Origin: Clusia tigrina
Lineage: Eukaryota > Arthropoda > Insecta > Diptera > Clusiidae
Assembly (NCBI GenBank): GCA_920105625.2
Contig: OV050030.1
Coordinates: 425,324,240-425,388,239 of the forward strand
Direction: 5' to 3'
DNA length: 64,000 bases
Notes under the pieces: generated by a model
What the model was told of the DNA's origin: nothing
Database searches by the model: none
What the model saw: only the letters and a program-made list of their open reading frames with translations
Position numbers and translations under genes: made by a program
In this document: positions 47,435 to 58,799 of the stretch, piece after piece
Layout: the number at the start of each line of letters is the position of its first letter
Position numbering within the stretch: the stretch's first letter is position 1

Positions 47435-49310
47435 AATAACATTAATAAAATATTATCAAATGGCCACGCCCAAGTACTTCTCGATATGTACAATGCCTGC
47501 CTGACAGAAGTATGGAAAAGACACCGACTAGTGCTCATCAGTAAGGGAAAAGGAAACTCCGAACCACCATCAGCATATCGACCACTGTGTGTGCTAGACA
47601 CCGCGGGGAAACTTTTCGAGCGACTATTCAAACCCCGAATAGCAGCATCCCTTGAAAACGCTGGAGAACACGGTTTTCGGCCAGGAAAGTCCACAATTGG
47701 CACCGTAGAAGACGTCATAGAAAGTGTGTTAGCAGCACAGAAAGGAAATCACTACTCCAGGCGAGTGGTAATCCTTGTTACATTAGACTTCAGAAACGCT
47801 TTCAACAGCGCTAGGTGGGTGGATGTGATCGAGGCACTCGAAAATCGTTTTCTGATACCAGCTTATCTGAAGAAGATAATCCGGAGCTACCTTAAAGAGC
47901 AAATGTTGATATACGAGACCAACAATGGCACCCGAAGCAAAACAATCACGTCAGGGGCAGCGCAAGGGTCCATCCTCGGACCGGACCTTTGGAATATAAG
48001 CTACGGCGGCATTTTGCGCATAGATGTGCCAGATGATCCTCATCTAATGGGATACACAGACGACTTTGCGGCTGTCATCACCCCAAGCGACTCTGAAGAC
48101 GCCCAAAGAAAGCTAAACCAATGATCGGAATGCAGAGATGGCTCGATTCACACGGCTTGAAGTAGGCCACGGAGATGACGGAACTGCTATTCCTTACGAG
48201 AAAGCACATTCCAATCCCAAATGACTTGAGAGTATGCTCAAGCAAATTGACTTGAGAGTATGCTCTGAGACCATCAGGACACAAAAGGTAATAAAGTACC
48301 TAAGAATTCGGCTTGACTCCAAGCTTACTCCTACTGGGCACAAATGCAAAATGCGGCGACGAAGGCAGCACGGGTAACGGCTTCTCTCAGCAGACTAATG
48401 GCCACATCGGAGAGCCGACATCCAGCAAGAGGAAACTTCTTATGATGACAACGCACTCCATTCTGCTGTATGGTAGCGAATTGTGGGCTGACAAGCTGAA
48501 GGTGCACGCCCGAAGAAAAGTTTTATCCGCCGTGCAACGAACCGCAGCTCTGCGAGTAGCTTCAGCGTACCGTACTGTATCGGAGCCGGCAACTCTGATA
48601 ATTAGCTGCTTAATCCCTAATGCTTAATGACCCTCGAACGCAAACACCTACGAGAAGCCAAGATGGGTAAAAATACCAGAGGAGCCGCGCAGGATATAAA
48701 GCAACAAACCGTGCAGCATTGGCAGAACGATGGTCCGATGAGAGGCGCGGAAGATGCACGCCGAGACTCATACCTAACATAGCGAGCTAGATAGGAGGAA
48801 CAGTCAATTTCTATCTCACGCAGTTACTGTCTGGGCGCGGATACTTCTGCAAGTATCTACACCGAATGGGAAAAATTGAGGGGCCTGAGTGCATATACGG
48901 CGATAGCAATACGGAGGATGCAGAGCACACCTTTTTCGCATGCACAAGGTGGCAAACAGAGCGCACCACGCTTGAAATGGAAATCGTGGAAACCTTAGCC
49001 ACCGGAAACATTCTGGACGTCAGGATCAGCAGCCAAGAGAACTGCAACCACGTAGATAAATATGTGGAAAATGTGCTCCGGCGGAAAAAGCGGGATCTGG
49101 ATGCAATAATAATGTTGAGCATCCAATAGGGACGAAGTGAGAAGCTCCACCTTGAAGGAAGTATAAAAGGGGTTCCAGGGTGGGGAGATGTTCTCAGCGA
49201 CGGAGGGGGATGTTTTAGTGAGCGCAATCCTCACATACCAAATCTGTGACGACAGTTTTGATGATGCGACAGGCATTTTTACCTTCTCTTCCCGAAAAAA
49301 AGAATAATAA
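47435..49310 (+). mobile_element. R1-clade-like non-LTR retrotransposon, 5'-truncated and frameshifted
   Basis: Reverse transcriptase to C-terminus plus 3' UTR. At 47486-48124: VWKRHRLVLISKGKGNSEPP, YRPLCVLDTAGKLFERLF, HGFRPGKSTIGTVEDVI, LVTLDFRNAFNSARWVDVIE (first catalytic Asp), TSGAAQGSILGPDLWN and the catalytic box YTDDFAAVI (both Asp kept, Thr for the usual Ala). After stops and frameshifts: WLDSHGLK, LLMMTTHSILLYGSELWADK and LRVASAYRTVSEPATLIISC (48313-48627). The Cys/His tail at 48866-49129 contains PECIYGDSNTEDAEHTFFAC and ends at TAG 49127. The 3' UTR ends CCTTCTCTTCCCGAAAAAAA near 49300. The 5' portion is missing. The clade is assigned from recall of motifs. Confidence 0.88.
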
Positions 49311-49735
49311 TAACAAAAACCACATCCAAAAGAAGCATACGAAAATATTTCCCGTTACTTTTCTGACATTAGATATATGTCTGCTTTCTAATATATGCAA
49401 CGATTTATTTACAAATTGACATATGTGCAAAGTCGTCTGCCGTCCTACTGATATGTGGGTTAGTCTCTCCACCAGAGTTCGAATCCCACGTGGAACCTGA
49501 AAGCCCTCCTACGCTTCTCTACATTCGTCATCCTCTGTTTAAATAACTATTCAATCTGACGAAGCCATAATAAACTAAAGTACTCACTTTCCATTTCATT
49601 GATTTGTGTTTTCCCGACCTACTTCTATTCTGTATTCCCCACTGTGATGCCATTGTAAATCAATTCGCTTTGTTTGACTCCATCCACACCATATCATGAG
49701 GCATTCTTCCGCATTCTCCCGTTTGCATTTTGCAG
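49311..49735 (+). other. Unassigned DNA ending in a splice acceptor
   Basis: The end, TCTCCCGTTTGCATTTTGCAG at 49715-49735, is a good intron 3' end. A tRNA B-box-like word (GAGTTCGAATCCCACG) is at about 49472, without a matching A box. Confidence 0.4.
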
Positions 49736-49874
49736 CTGCCGTTGATGCTGCACAATGACCAATCCAGTGGAACTGGCCGACGTGCCAAGCAACGACACTG
49801 AACGTCGCATTAAAATCCCAACAATAAAGATAGCATTCCACATGAGCAATTATCCGACTTCAGCGAAGTCAAAG
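49736..49874 (+). CDS. Small exon with 40-codon start region
   Basis: It lies between the acceptor TTTTGCAG and the donor AAAG|GTGCGT. ATG 49755 (CACAATGACC) opens 40 codons exactly to the donor (phase 0): MTNPVELADVPSNDTERRIK then IPTIKIAFHMSNYPTSAKSK. If spliced directly to 53828 it would stop after one more residue (Leu, TGA), making a 41-residue upstream ORF. Alternatively it joins an exon outside this window. Open frame, composition and both splice sites support an exon. The family is not recognised. Confidence 0.5.
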
Positions 49875-50500
49875 GTGCGTAACAATTAGAAACACACGTG
49901 CTGCCTCGTCATTTCATGTCAGTTATCTAACACGTTCATTAAATGAAAATTACTGCGATGACAAAAGGGAAAATGGTAATTAAAACTAATTTTTGCTAGG
50001 TTCATAATTAAACTCTGCTGTCATTTAGCGCTGCGGACGGACATTTGCACACCCCATTTAAGTTCTTAATTGCTCGTACACCAAAAAATGGCAATTTGGC
50101 ATAATCATTTTTACTACGCGTGCTCAGAAAATTCTAAAAAAAGTCTCAATAGAACGCCTTCTACTCGCATCTGAATTACTAACACATTTTGAAGCTTCAA
50201 AGAACTCGTGCCACAAATAGTACAGGTTGTGGATTACGTTGTACCAAATATCTGGAGTTTCATTCCTGAATGATTTCAAACAGGCCTGCTTTCCATCTTA
50301 TTCTACCTCGTTCCGAAATTTGAAACAAGTCCGACTGTCGAATCAAGAAAGCGCAAAAAGTGTGTTGTGTCCACTGAAACCGAGTAAAGATGATACGATT
50401 CTAGGGGCATTTCGTCATCTTCGTTGGTAGTATCAAGGAAATATTAAAGACTTTCAAGTAAGACTCTGCACAACTTCTGCACTTAGTTCCGAATAATTGA
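49875..50500. other. Intron-like AT-rich DNA
   Basis: It begins GTGCGTAACA. No other feature recognised. Confidence 0.4.
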
Positions 50501-50504
50501 GTAG

Positions 50505-50985
50505 TACCGGAAAGCTCTTCTTCACTTAGGTACTAAATTCACAATACATTGGGTCCCATGGTTCTGGACTAACCGGAAAGTGCGTCTTCACTTAGGTACT
50601 AAATTCCCAATATATTGTGTCCTAAAGTCCTGCATTAACCCGAAAGCGGGTCTTCACTTATATCCTAAATCCCCGATGAGGTCCTAATGTCCTGGACTAA
50701 CTGGAAAGTGCGTATTCACTTAGGTACTAAATTGCCAAGATATTGGGTCCTAAGGTCCTGGACTAACCGGAAAGTGCGTCTTCACTTAGGTACCGGAAAG
50801 CGCGTCTTCGCTTAGATCCTACATCCCCGACGGGGTCCTATTGTCCTGGACTAACTGGAAAGTGCGTATTCACTTAGGTACTAAATTGCCAAGATATTGG
50901 GTCCTAAGGTCCTGGACTAACCGGAAAGTGCGTCTTCACTTAGGTACTAAATCCCCGATGGGGTTCTAAGGTTCTGGTCTTCAAC
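50505..50985. repeat. About 65-bp tandem repeat
   Basis: CCGGAAAGTGCGTCTTCACT plus TAGGTACTAAAT and GGGTCCTAAGGTCCTGGACT recur at about 50510, 50573, 50638, 50701, 50767, 50792 (partial), 50853 and 50919. One unit is truncated to about 25 bases. Confidence 0.88.
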
Positions 50986-51599
50986 AACCAGTGAGTAAAA
51001 GAAAAGTAGAGACAAATCAGTCAGGTGGATATCAAGCCTCAGAGTCACTTGGTCTAAGAGGGTTCATATCCCACAAGATATCAAAAAGGAATATGTTTCA
51101 GATAAACTGATAAACACGGTACGATAGAGCAAACTAGCAAAAGTCCCAGTACTATAAACAATGGTCCACATCTAACTGCTAAGATCACAAGAAGTTCTAA
51201 TGAAGCGTTACAAAAGTATTAGAAAAGAAATAATGACCGACAAAAAAATGGGGGCGTTTCTGTAGGAGTGAAAGGTTGCATGCAGAGATAATCCCGGCAT
51301 ACTTTCTGTCCAGACATTCTGTTGCGAGACATTTACTAATGGCACGTACACACTGGCCTCACGATAATGTTTAATTGTTCATAACATGTTCGTGAGGCAA
51401 AATGGATTGGACGACCAGTTTCACCACATGAGTTTGCTGGGAGCATCTGAACGGGTTTAAGTATAAAAAAGTAATGTTCCACTGCGAGGGACTCATAAAG
51501 GTTCCGAAAATAAGCACCGTAATTAATTATTTGCAGTATACGAGTACTTATTTAAACAAAAGTTCATTGATCGAATACGACCTCTGTAGATAAGTAGGA
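50986..51599. other. Unassigned DNA
   Basis: No feature recognised. Confidence 0.4.
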
Positions 51600-52332
51600 G
51601 TGGCAGCTTAGTTCACCAAAAGTCCACTGGAGCACACCTAATGGCCCGTTGTGATACCACGGTGTGGCGCTGTCCTTGCGCTGACTATCACCATCTCAAG
51701 TAAGAGAACTTTTTAGTCAGTGCTTGAACGGCGCGGAAAGGCACGACTCCCCCATTATGTTGCAGGAAACAATCCTGATAGTTTGATGAACCTTGCTATG
51801 TCCCTAATATTAAAGGATGAAAACTCTGTCAGACTTGTAAGAAATGGGGCACCAAAGGTGCGATTTCTTTTTCTGCTCAGAGATGGGCAGTGGCATAAGA
51901 GGTGGAAAACCGTCCTGTCCTCCTGCTCCGAACCACAGCCTCGGCAGAAATCATTTGAGGGTAGGCCCAGTATTTCTGCGTGCTTTCCCATTATGCAGTG
52001 GTCGAGCATTTATTAATATTATTAACAGGCTAAAAGAACACCGCGACCTAAGAGATCTATTGTGCAGCCTCGTACCCAACTAAAACAGTCCTAGACTATT
52101 TATAAATCTCGTCGATCAAAACCGACACAGTTGTCGACAGAGTTGTGCGATCAAGTCGAAGAAGTTGATCGGTTCTGTGTTTGTCCATTCTTGCCCTAGT
52201 TAGTCTAGCCGTGTGGCAGGATTCCACGTCAACCCAGAATTTGTAGGCGTCAGCCCGATATTTCCGTTTGATATCGAGCTGGGCTGTTACCAGTGGGATG
52301 CCGATATTTATACGGATTAACATTTTACACAC
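51600..52332 (-). mobile_element. Non-LTR retrotransposon C-terminus and 3' UTR
   Basis: The minus strand first reads AQLDIKRKYRADAYKFWVDV and MDKHRTDQLLRLDRTTLSTT VSVL (52332-52120). After about 85 bases of unrelated or duplicated sequence it resumes LDHCIMGKHAEILGLPSNDF, CRGCGSEQE, VFHLLCHCPSLSRKR, GAPFLTSLTEFSSF and IRDIARFIKLSGLFPAT to a stop at 51755. This is the segment after RNase H with an intact C-x2-C...H-x4-C pattern. The 3' UTR to about 51600 matches 43500-43590. Confidence 0.82.
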
Positions 52333-52650
52333 AGTTTACAGTTCGTTCAACATTTGTCAAAGTGCAGCCTTCTTTTTACAACTAGAAACCTGTGTGGCAG
52401 GTGGAGATGATCTGGTTCAACAAAAGCTCCTTTCAAGCGGAACACGTTTTAGTTGGTCGAGAGAACAGGTTTTAAGTGAAACATGCTTTGAAACGGTGTG
52501 GAATGTGGAATGTGGAACATGGAATGACAGAACGAGTCTTTGGCAGATTCTTCATAAATTAATATCACTCAGATATCAAATGTGCATAATGAGATTATAG
52601 GGCTCTACTTCAATCTTATCGGGGGGTATTTTAACATGGAATTGGCATAC
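52333..52650. other. Unassigned DNA
   Basis: GGAATGTGGAATGTGGAACATGGAATG-type short repeats are present at about 52500; otherwise nothing. Confidence 0.4.
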
Positions 52651-52840
52651 TTATTATTATTATTGTTATATCTTACACCATAATTAGTTATGACTGCAAG
52701 GTTTTAGGGGAATGAGTACCAATTATTGAGGCCTTCAACTCGTAGAGAACAGATTTTTTAGAAAGAAGCATTTTTGAGACCAAGTCCGGGGCAGGATATG
52801 AACCTGCGTCCCTCTGAGTGTGAGTCTAGCTTACTTAGAA
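52651..52840 (-). mobile_element. tRNA-derived SINE copy
   Basis: Minus orientation: the tail of TTATTATTATTATTGTTATA at the left edge is the 3' end. The body is complementary to CCTTGCAGTCATAACTAATT, TCGAAGGCCTC-like and GCTTCTTTC. The T-arm reads GATATGAACCTGCG on the plus strand. The A-box side is eroded at 52830-52840. Confidence 0.85.
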
Positions 52841-53827
52841 TTACATACTAGAATTGTAGACCTCTTCAAACTTTTAAAAATATGTGCTTTTGTGTCGTAC
52901 CGGACATCACCGGCATATTTACGAGTATTCCAGGCAAAGGCGGAAGAATGCTCGTTTTACCGATTCTCTGCACTAACGAGAATGATCATGTCATGTCAGA
53001 AAACTGAACTCATTACTTATCCACATTACTACCGAAGTCACAAGTGTCTAACAATGTTTAAGAACCATAGAAACCGGTTTTCGAAAACAGTTCTCCAACC
53101 AGCTAAATCCAGTTCACGTAATCCCGGCAGTGAGCGCTTCCTCCATCACCACTGCTACTGCCACACTACGCAGACGTGGGAATCCGCCGCATTCTCACAT
53201 GGGCGCCAATATTAAGTTTTATGTTCAGTTTTGACAGCTAACTTTATTGTTCATAAGAACATAATTGTGAGGTTTATTTATTATAAGTAAGAGCATTATT
53301 TACGGGAGCTAGTTTGGAGAAGTTCTCAGCTGAGTCTCGGCAGTCAGCTCGACTCGTACAAATATGTAGATTGTTCGATGAAAAAATAACTGTGCTGAAA
53401 TAAAAACAAAAAATCCGGTTTGTTGTTTGCGTTCTAAACGAATTTTGATTAAAAGAGTTTTGCGAAATTTTTGTAGAATTTGAATAACCGGAAATCCAGC
53501 GAACTCGCTAAATGCTCAGCCAGAAAATCCGTTAATCTGGTGTGTCCAGCTGGAGCAATTAAAATGTTTAATTACAGCAGAAGTCAAGGTGGGAGCGCGG
53601 GCTGGGAAAGGGGACGATGCGAGTAAACAACCAGTTGGTAGAGTTCATGTGAGACTGAGGCACCAGTGAGTTCTCAGGCAGGTGATTCGATATCCAGTCT
53701 AGAGGCAGAAAAACTGTTCTGGTACTCTGCTCACCACCGCTCTAGTCTGCCGCCACAATTTCAATTAGACAAGATTGATTAATTGCGAAAGAACTAAAAT
53801 ACTGACTAATTTTTCCTGTTCCCGCAG
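52841..53827 (+). other. Unassigned DNA, inferred intron end
   Basis: It ends TTTTTCCTGTTCCCGCAG (acceptor at 53827). No other feature recognised. Confidence 0.4.
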
Positions 53828-55640
53828 CTGTGAGGCGAACTTCAGCGAATCCGCGCCACTGTCACAGAACGGAAAATAAACACCAACGTATCAGAAGAAC
53901 AAATCGGCAATAAAGCAAACACACAAACGGGATTGGCGAAAATAATGAAAACCGGACCAAGTCTGAAAACGATCTCAATTTGAATAAAAGAAAAATATTC
54001 TGCCATGTCATGTGCGCATTCTGTGCGGGGTAAACAAAAATATAAATATAAATATAAATTGGGATTTGAATAACCGCTTCGCAGTGCGCTTACCTCATCA
54101 ACCCGTTCCGGACGTCGTTCGAGGCACAGCGCTCACCCAGCTGAGAGAGACAAGCGACCGGCACGACCACCAAAGCACACCGACAATCGCAGAAAGCGGA
54201 GCCCAGAGCAGCTCAGCGCAGCTCCGTCCGGCCACACAACAAAAGCACAGCTCGCGCGAGAAAGTCGCACGGTTCTACAGCGAAAGAAATACTTTACACA
54301 AACAAATTAATTAATTAATTTTAAATTAGAAACTTGAAAGAATTGAACAGGAAAATACACAAGAAAAATAGTTTAACAAATTAATATTATTTCAAAACTA
54401 ATTGGCGCGTGTGTAAAATGACTTGAAAACCGAGAAGAGTTCAAAAATTCGCCTGCAAACATTGCCAACAACAAATACGATAAATACAACAACAAGCCGC
54501 ATTAACCAGGCACACATCCTCCGCAGTCAGTCAGTCCTCAAAATGATTTTGGTCTCATCGCTCATTGGCAACTGGGAGAAGCTGACGCTCAGCTCGCACA
54601 CCAACTTGGCCGTCTTCATGTTCCTGTTCATGGTGTGCGCCTTCGAGGTGGTGCTGCTCAAGATGACCACCTCGTCCATCTTCGAGCACGGCATGGACAT
54701 GGACTACGACGACTCCAGCGAGTACGAGGAGGACATTTACTATGAGAACCTGCACAACAACTACGAGCAATGGGCGCGCAGGCGCATGCGCTACCGTCAG
54801 CGCCAGCAGCAACAGCAGCAGCAGATGCTGCAGCAGTTCCGGCAACAACAGCAACCTGGCTACGCTTACTAGAGGCATACGCGTGTTTCCCCTGTCGGAC
54901 TGTGCGTAGTGAAGTGCAACGAAGGCATTCCTGCAAGGATGCTTCGCCACATCAACACCGCACCGCCCTCCCCGCAAATGAATTACTTTGCAAAGAAAAG
55001 AAGAAAAAATAACACTTAAGAATTATTTGCACATAAGACTGCTTCATATACACATGTATGCGACTCGACGACTCTGCGACTTGCCCAGCGGAGCGGCACC
55101 GAAGCGATTTCTGTTTATATTTTGAACTGCCCGCCCGCGCTTTCGCATGCGGCGCACGTTGCACGTAAAATTTGCACGATTTCTTTGGCTCTTTTTCATG
55201 AGCCGTTTCAACAGCAATTCCTCTCCAGTTACACAACACTTTTGTGGCACCGACCGGAGGAGTGGCATCAATAATTGTAGGCTAAGACTCAGAATCAAGG
55301 CTCACGTAAGATCCTTCAGTGACTGATATTTACAAAGAGAAATTTTAGATCCAAACATTAAAAGGAAAAATTTCAAATGTAAATTAACCTATTTAGGCTT
55401 CCAACTGTATTCGCAATGTTATTGAGTTTTAATTATAATTTTACTAATTTTTTTACGTATTTTAATGTACCGTTAATTTGTTGTCTTCCTAATCTAAGCT
55501 CACATTTTGGCATGAATTTTGTTATGCTTGATTTTAAAAAATGTGATATTTTTTATTGTGGCAAAAGTACGAAAAAAAACAATTAATAATTATGTAAGTC
55601 TAATATATAATAATCTATATAAACAAATAAAAATCAATTG
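53828..55640 (+). other. Terminal exon: leader, 109-codon CDS and 3' UTR
   Basis: It starts after a canonical acceptor. The leader of about 715 bases has small upstream ORFs and no long frame, followed by the CDS 54543-54872. The likely 3' UTR extends to AATAAA at 55626-55631. The 3' end is inferred. Confidence 0.5.
54543..54872 (+). CDS. Single-pass membrane protein with acidic and Gln-rich C-terminus (109 aa)
   Basis: The ATG at 54543 is in an excellent fly context (CTCAAAATG). An in-frame ATG 40 codons upstream gives a leader of poor coding character, so I choose 54543. Residues 1-18 (MILVSSLIGNWEKLTLSS) precede one hydrophobic segment at residues 21-38 (LAVFMFLFMVCAFEVVLL). Then come HGMDMDYDDSSEYEEDIYYE (acidic), NNYEQWARRRMRYRQRQ (basic) and a Gln-rich tail with runs of Gln ending GYAY*. 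Codons are strongly GC-ending, the clearest coding signal in the window. It is probably a small type II/III membrane protein. I do not recognise the family. It lies in a single exon. Confidence 0.8.
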   Translation: MILVSSLIGNWEKLTLSSHTNLAVFMFLFMVCAFEVVLLKMTTSSIFEHGMDMDYDDSSEYEEDIYYENLHNNYEQWARRRMRYRQRQQQQQQQMLQQFRQQQQPGYAY

Positions 55641-56420
55641 TAAAGAAACTGAGAAGAAATGTTTTCAGCTTTTGATGAAAAAAAACACGCTAAAATGCAT
55701 TTTTCACTGCAAACGTTTCCGCATTTTAAGTTATGCAACGAGCCATGCAAGTCGTCTCAGAGCGGCACAGCAGCTGCCGCCAAATCCTGTTTGGTCACTC
55801 AACTGACCACTTTTCATTTGCCATTTTCCCCTCTTTCTCATTTCACTCTTGTCCAAGGCGTACGCCACAAATGCGGAAATGCGCGCCGTGATTCGCGGAA
55901 AAAACCCGGCACCGCGCCAGCGTTTCTCATGAGCCGCCACACTCGCGCTTCGTGAACACATAACTTGCGGTGGCGGTGCTTGAGGTGACTTCGGCGTGTA
56001 ACTGCATCGATTGGGGAGTGTAAAGTCAGCTATGTACGACATACAATTTCCAGTTTCCACATATGTGTGTGTGGGTGTGTGTATGATTCGGTTACTCGGT
56101 AATGTTTGTTCAGAACGAACAGGAATTATTGAGAGAAATCTAATCAGAAAAATCACAAGTAGCGCCATTTCGATGAAAATTACGACTATCAGGACTCACT
56201 TTCTTAGAAGAAAGAAATAAAACTATTACCGCAAGGCTGTACCCACAAGCGCCTGGAAATCTTTAAAGGACTTATGGAGATGTACAGAGAATTGCGAGCA
56301 AAACTTGAGGGAGATGTGAGGGTAATATTGATTTATGGCTGTAAGATAACTCTGATCTGATATCCATTGACAACCCAAGTACTCCAAAATGATGTAGCAT
56401 CCTCAATATAGAATGACATT
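55641..56420. other. Unassigned DNA
   Basis: 55730-56010 is GC-richer with no confident gene. Confidence 0.35.
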
Positions 56421-56424
56421 CAGA

Positions 56425-57175
56425 TAATTTCCACGTTTACCTGTCCGAGCATATTGGAATATGAAGATTTGAACAAAGGTATAATCGACCAATATTTGAT
56501 TAGCTGACCTTCGTCTAATTGCCTAGATTAGATATCCAAGGATATTGAAAATAGACTTTGTTCGGTATGCTCCAACATTGCTTTATTAAACGAACTTCGC
56601 AATTAGTTGTTTACATATTCAAGCATATTGAAACTTGAAGAACCGAAAATAGACTTTGTTCGGTATACTATACCATTATTTGAGTAATCGGCCTTCGCAA
56701 TTAGTTGTTTACTATTCGACCATATTGAAGCCTGAAGAAATCAAAAAGATTTTGTTCGGTATTACCCATCATTGCTTGATTAAAGGACCTTCGAAATTGG
56801 TTGTTTACGTATTCGAGCACATTAAAGCTTGAAGAACTGAAAATAGAGTTTGTTCAGCACAATCTACCATTGCTTGATTAAACGACCTTCGTAATTAGTT
56901 GTTTACATATTCGAGCATATTGAAACCTGAAGAAATCAAAAAGATTTTGTTCGGTATTACCCATCATTACTTGATTAAACGACCTTCGCAATTGGTTGTT
57001 TACGTATCCGAGCACATTAAAGCTTGAAGAACTGAAAATAGACTTTGTTCAGTAAAATCCATCATTATTTGATTAAATGACTTTCGTCTAATTTCCTCGT
57101 TTAGATATCCAAGGATATTGAAACTCGAAGAACTGAAAATACACTTTGTTCAATACAGTCCACCATTCTTTCTAG
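56425..57175. repeat. About 97-bp tandem repeat
   Basis: TGAAACTTGAAGAACTGAAA, ATAGACTTTGTTCGGTAT, CATCATTGCTTGATTAAACG, ACCTTCGCAATTAGTTGTTT and ACATATTCGAGCATAT recur at about 56629, 56724, 56824, 56920, 57016 and 57118. Alternate units share AAATCAAAAAGATTTTGTTC versus AACTGAAAATAGACTTTGTT, giving an A-B-A-B pattern. Confidence 0.88.
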
Positions 57176-57734
57176 ATGGTTTATTATATGTTCCGTGAAC
57201 AGTTTTGTGTGTGTTTGACTACCGATGTATTGAAAGTCTCTATTTTACAATTCTCCACTCTCTTCTCTGGGCAGACCATATACGAAATAAAACACTGGTC
57301 TTAAATATGCCAATTTCATAACATTTTTAACCTTTTTCCCCCACTGCACTACAGTTTAATGATATTATAGCACATAATTATATTGTAGATGGTCTTTTAA
57401 TAGCCATTATAATAGACTGAACATTAATCTCCGATTGCGTTCATATTTGAAATGACTCCGCTGACGTTTTGTGAGGTTTGGGTTCTGACGTAGGTCCAAT
57501 TTAATGATAGAAATCAACACATTTGAATAATTAATATTCAATCGATGACTCAGGCATGGTTCAGTTTGCAACGATTCCCAAAAATGTTGAAGAAAAAATC
57601 ATGCTCAGCAATGAAGCGCATTTCTGGGTGAATCAAATCAAAATTGTTGGATCTGGAACGATGTCGAGCTACTTTAGGTACAGAAATTTCCGCTGCATTT
57701 AAGAAAACTTACTCGTACTATTTAATTTATACTT
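57176..57734. other. Unassigned DNA
   Basis: The 57560-57660 stretch resembles mariner-like words (GCAATGAAGCGCATTTCTGG) but is too short to assign. Confidence 0.35.
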
Positions 57735-57850
57735 TAGAGAGGGAGAGGGAAACGGAGAGAGAGATAAAGAGAGAGGGAGAGGGAGGGAGATAGAGAGAGA
57801 GAGAGACAAATAGAGATAGATATAGATATAGAGAGAGATAGATATAGCTA
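57735..57850. repeat. GA/GATA-rich microsatellite (left flank of mariner)
   Basis: GAGAGGGAGAGGGAAACGGA then GATAGATATAGATATAG words. It continues on the other side of the mariner, so the element inserted into it. Confidence 0.85.
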
Positions 57851-58799
57851 TACGAGGTTTGATAAAAAATAACCGTTATTTTCAATTTTTTCAGAAAGTA
57901 TTTATTTATTCATCAACAACTATCTTGTCCCCTTCAAAGTAATTCCCCTCAGATATAATACACTTATGCCAGCGTTTTTTCCAATCCTCGAAACACTTCT
58001 GAAACGCTTTTTTTGGTATCGCCTACAGCTCCTGTTTCGATTTTTCTTTTATCTCCTCAATCGTAGCAAAACGCTTTCCTTTCATCGGTGTCTTCAGTTT
58101 TGCAAAGGGGAAAAAGTCAGCGGGGGCCAAGTCCGGTGAATACGGTGGTTGAGGCATGATAACGGTTTTGTTTTTGGCCAAAAACAGCTCCTGAGCGATG
58201 TCCATGCGACGTTGTTTTTGCTGAAAATTTAGCAATTTTGGAACAATCTTCGCTGCCGCACGTTTCATGCCTGAAACATCCGTAAAAATTGGCATGAGCC
58301 GAACGATATGCCAACATCATCAGCAACCTCTCTGATAGTGATTCGACGATTATCCAAAATCATTTTCTTCACTGCGTCAATGTTTTCATCGGTTGTTGAC
58401 GTGCTCGGGCGACCAGGACGAGCATCGTCATTGACATCTTCTCGGCCTTCCTTAAACCGGTTATACCTCAATTGAACTTGTGTTCTGCTCATAGTAGACT
58501 CGCCAAAGGCCACAGTCAACATTTCAAATGTCCTTGCGCATTTAATTTCATTTTTTACACAAAACTGAATACAGTTTCTTTGATCCATTTTTTCGAATAG
58601 TACAAAATCGAAGAGCACACCAAAACACGACTAACCTTTTTATCTGTCAAAAACAAACTGACAATCCAAAATGGTTGGTATTGCCAACATATATAACAGA
58701 CATGTGTACCAACATAACAGAAAAAAAAAATGCGAACATCGAACATACGTAACTCACGAAAAGATGAAAATAACGGTTATTTTTTGATCACACCTCGTA
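57851..58799 (-). mobile_element. Internally deleted mariner transposon (0.95 kb)
   Basis: The inverted ends are TACGAGGTTTGATAAAAAAT at the left and, at the right, the complement of TACGAGGTGTGATCAAAAAA. Both continue into AACCGTTATTTTCA. TA duplications flank it. It is about 350 bases shorter than a full mariner because the middle of the transposase gene is missing. It lies in a GA/TA microsatellite. Confidence 0.92.
57906..58588 (-). pseudogene. Mariner transposase relic, catalytic core deleted
   Basis: The minus strand begins MDQRNCIQFCVKNEIKC and holds the paired helix-turn-helix half (GRPSTSTTDENIDAVKKMIL) up to ADDVGISFGSCQ. A frameshift near 58265-58290 follows, then FTDVSGMKRAAAKIVPKLL and RRMDIAQELF. 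The text then jumps directly to LAKNKTVIMPQPPYSPDLAP ADFF, so the first two catalytic Asp residues and about 110-120 residues between are deleted. The third Asp (PADFF) remains. A stop (EL*AIP, about 58020) interrupts the C-terminus, which ends FEDWKKRWHKCIISEGNYFE with the final stop at 57906. Confidence 0.9.

Noticed and set aside
49470..49490. tRNA B-box-like word GAGTTCGAATCCCACG
   Set aside because: No A box, no acceptor stem and no match to the SINE body.
51060..51076. GGGTTCATATCCCAC resembling a tRNA T-arm
   Set aside because: Isolated word; no cloverleaf or SINE body around it.
54555..54977. 140-codon minus-strand frame over the 109-aa gene
   Set aside because: Antisense shadow of a GC-rich coding region with Gln codons; Leu/Val-rich with no domain.
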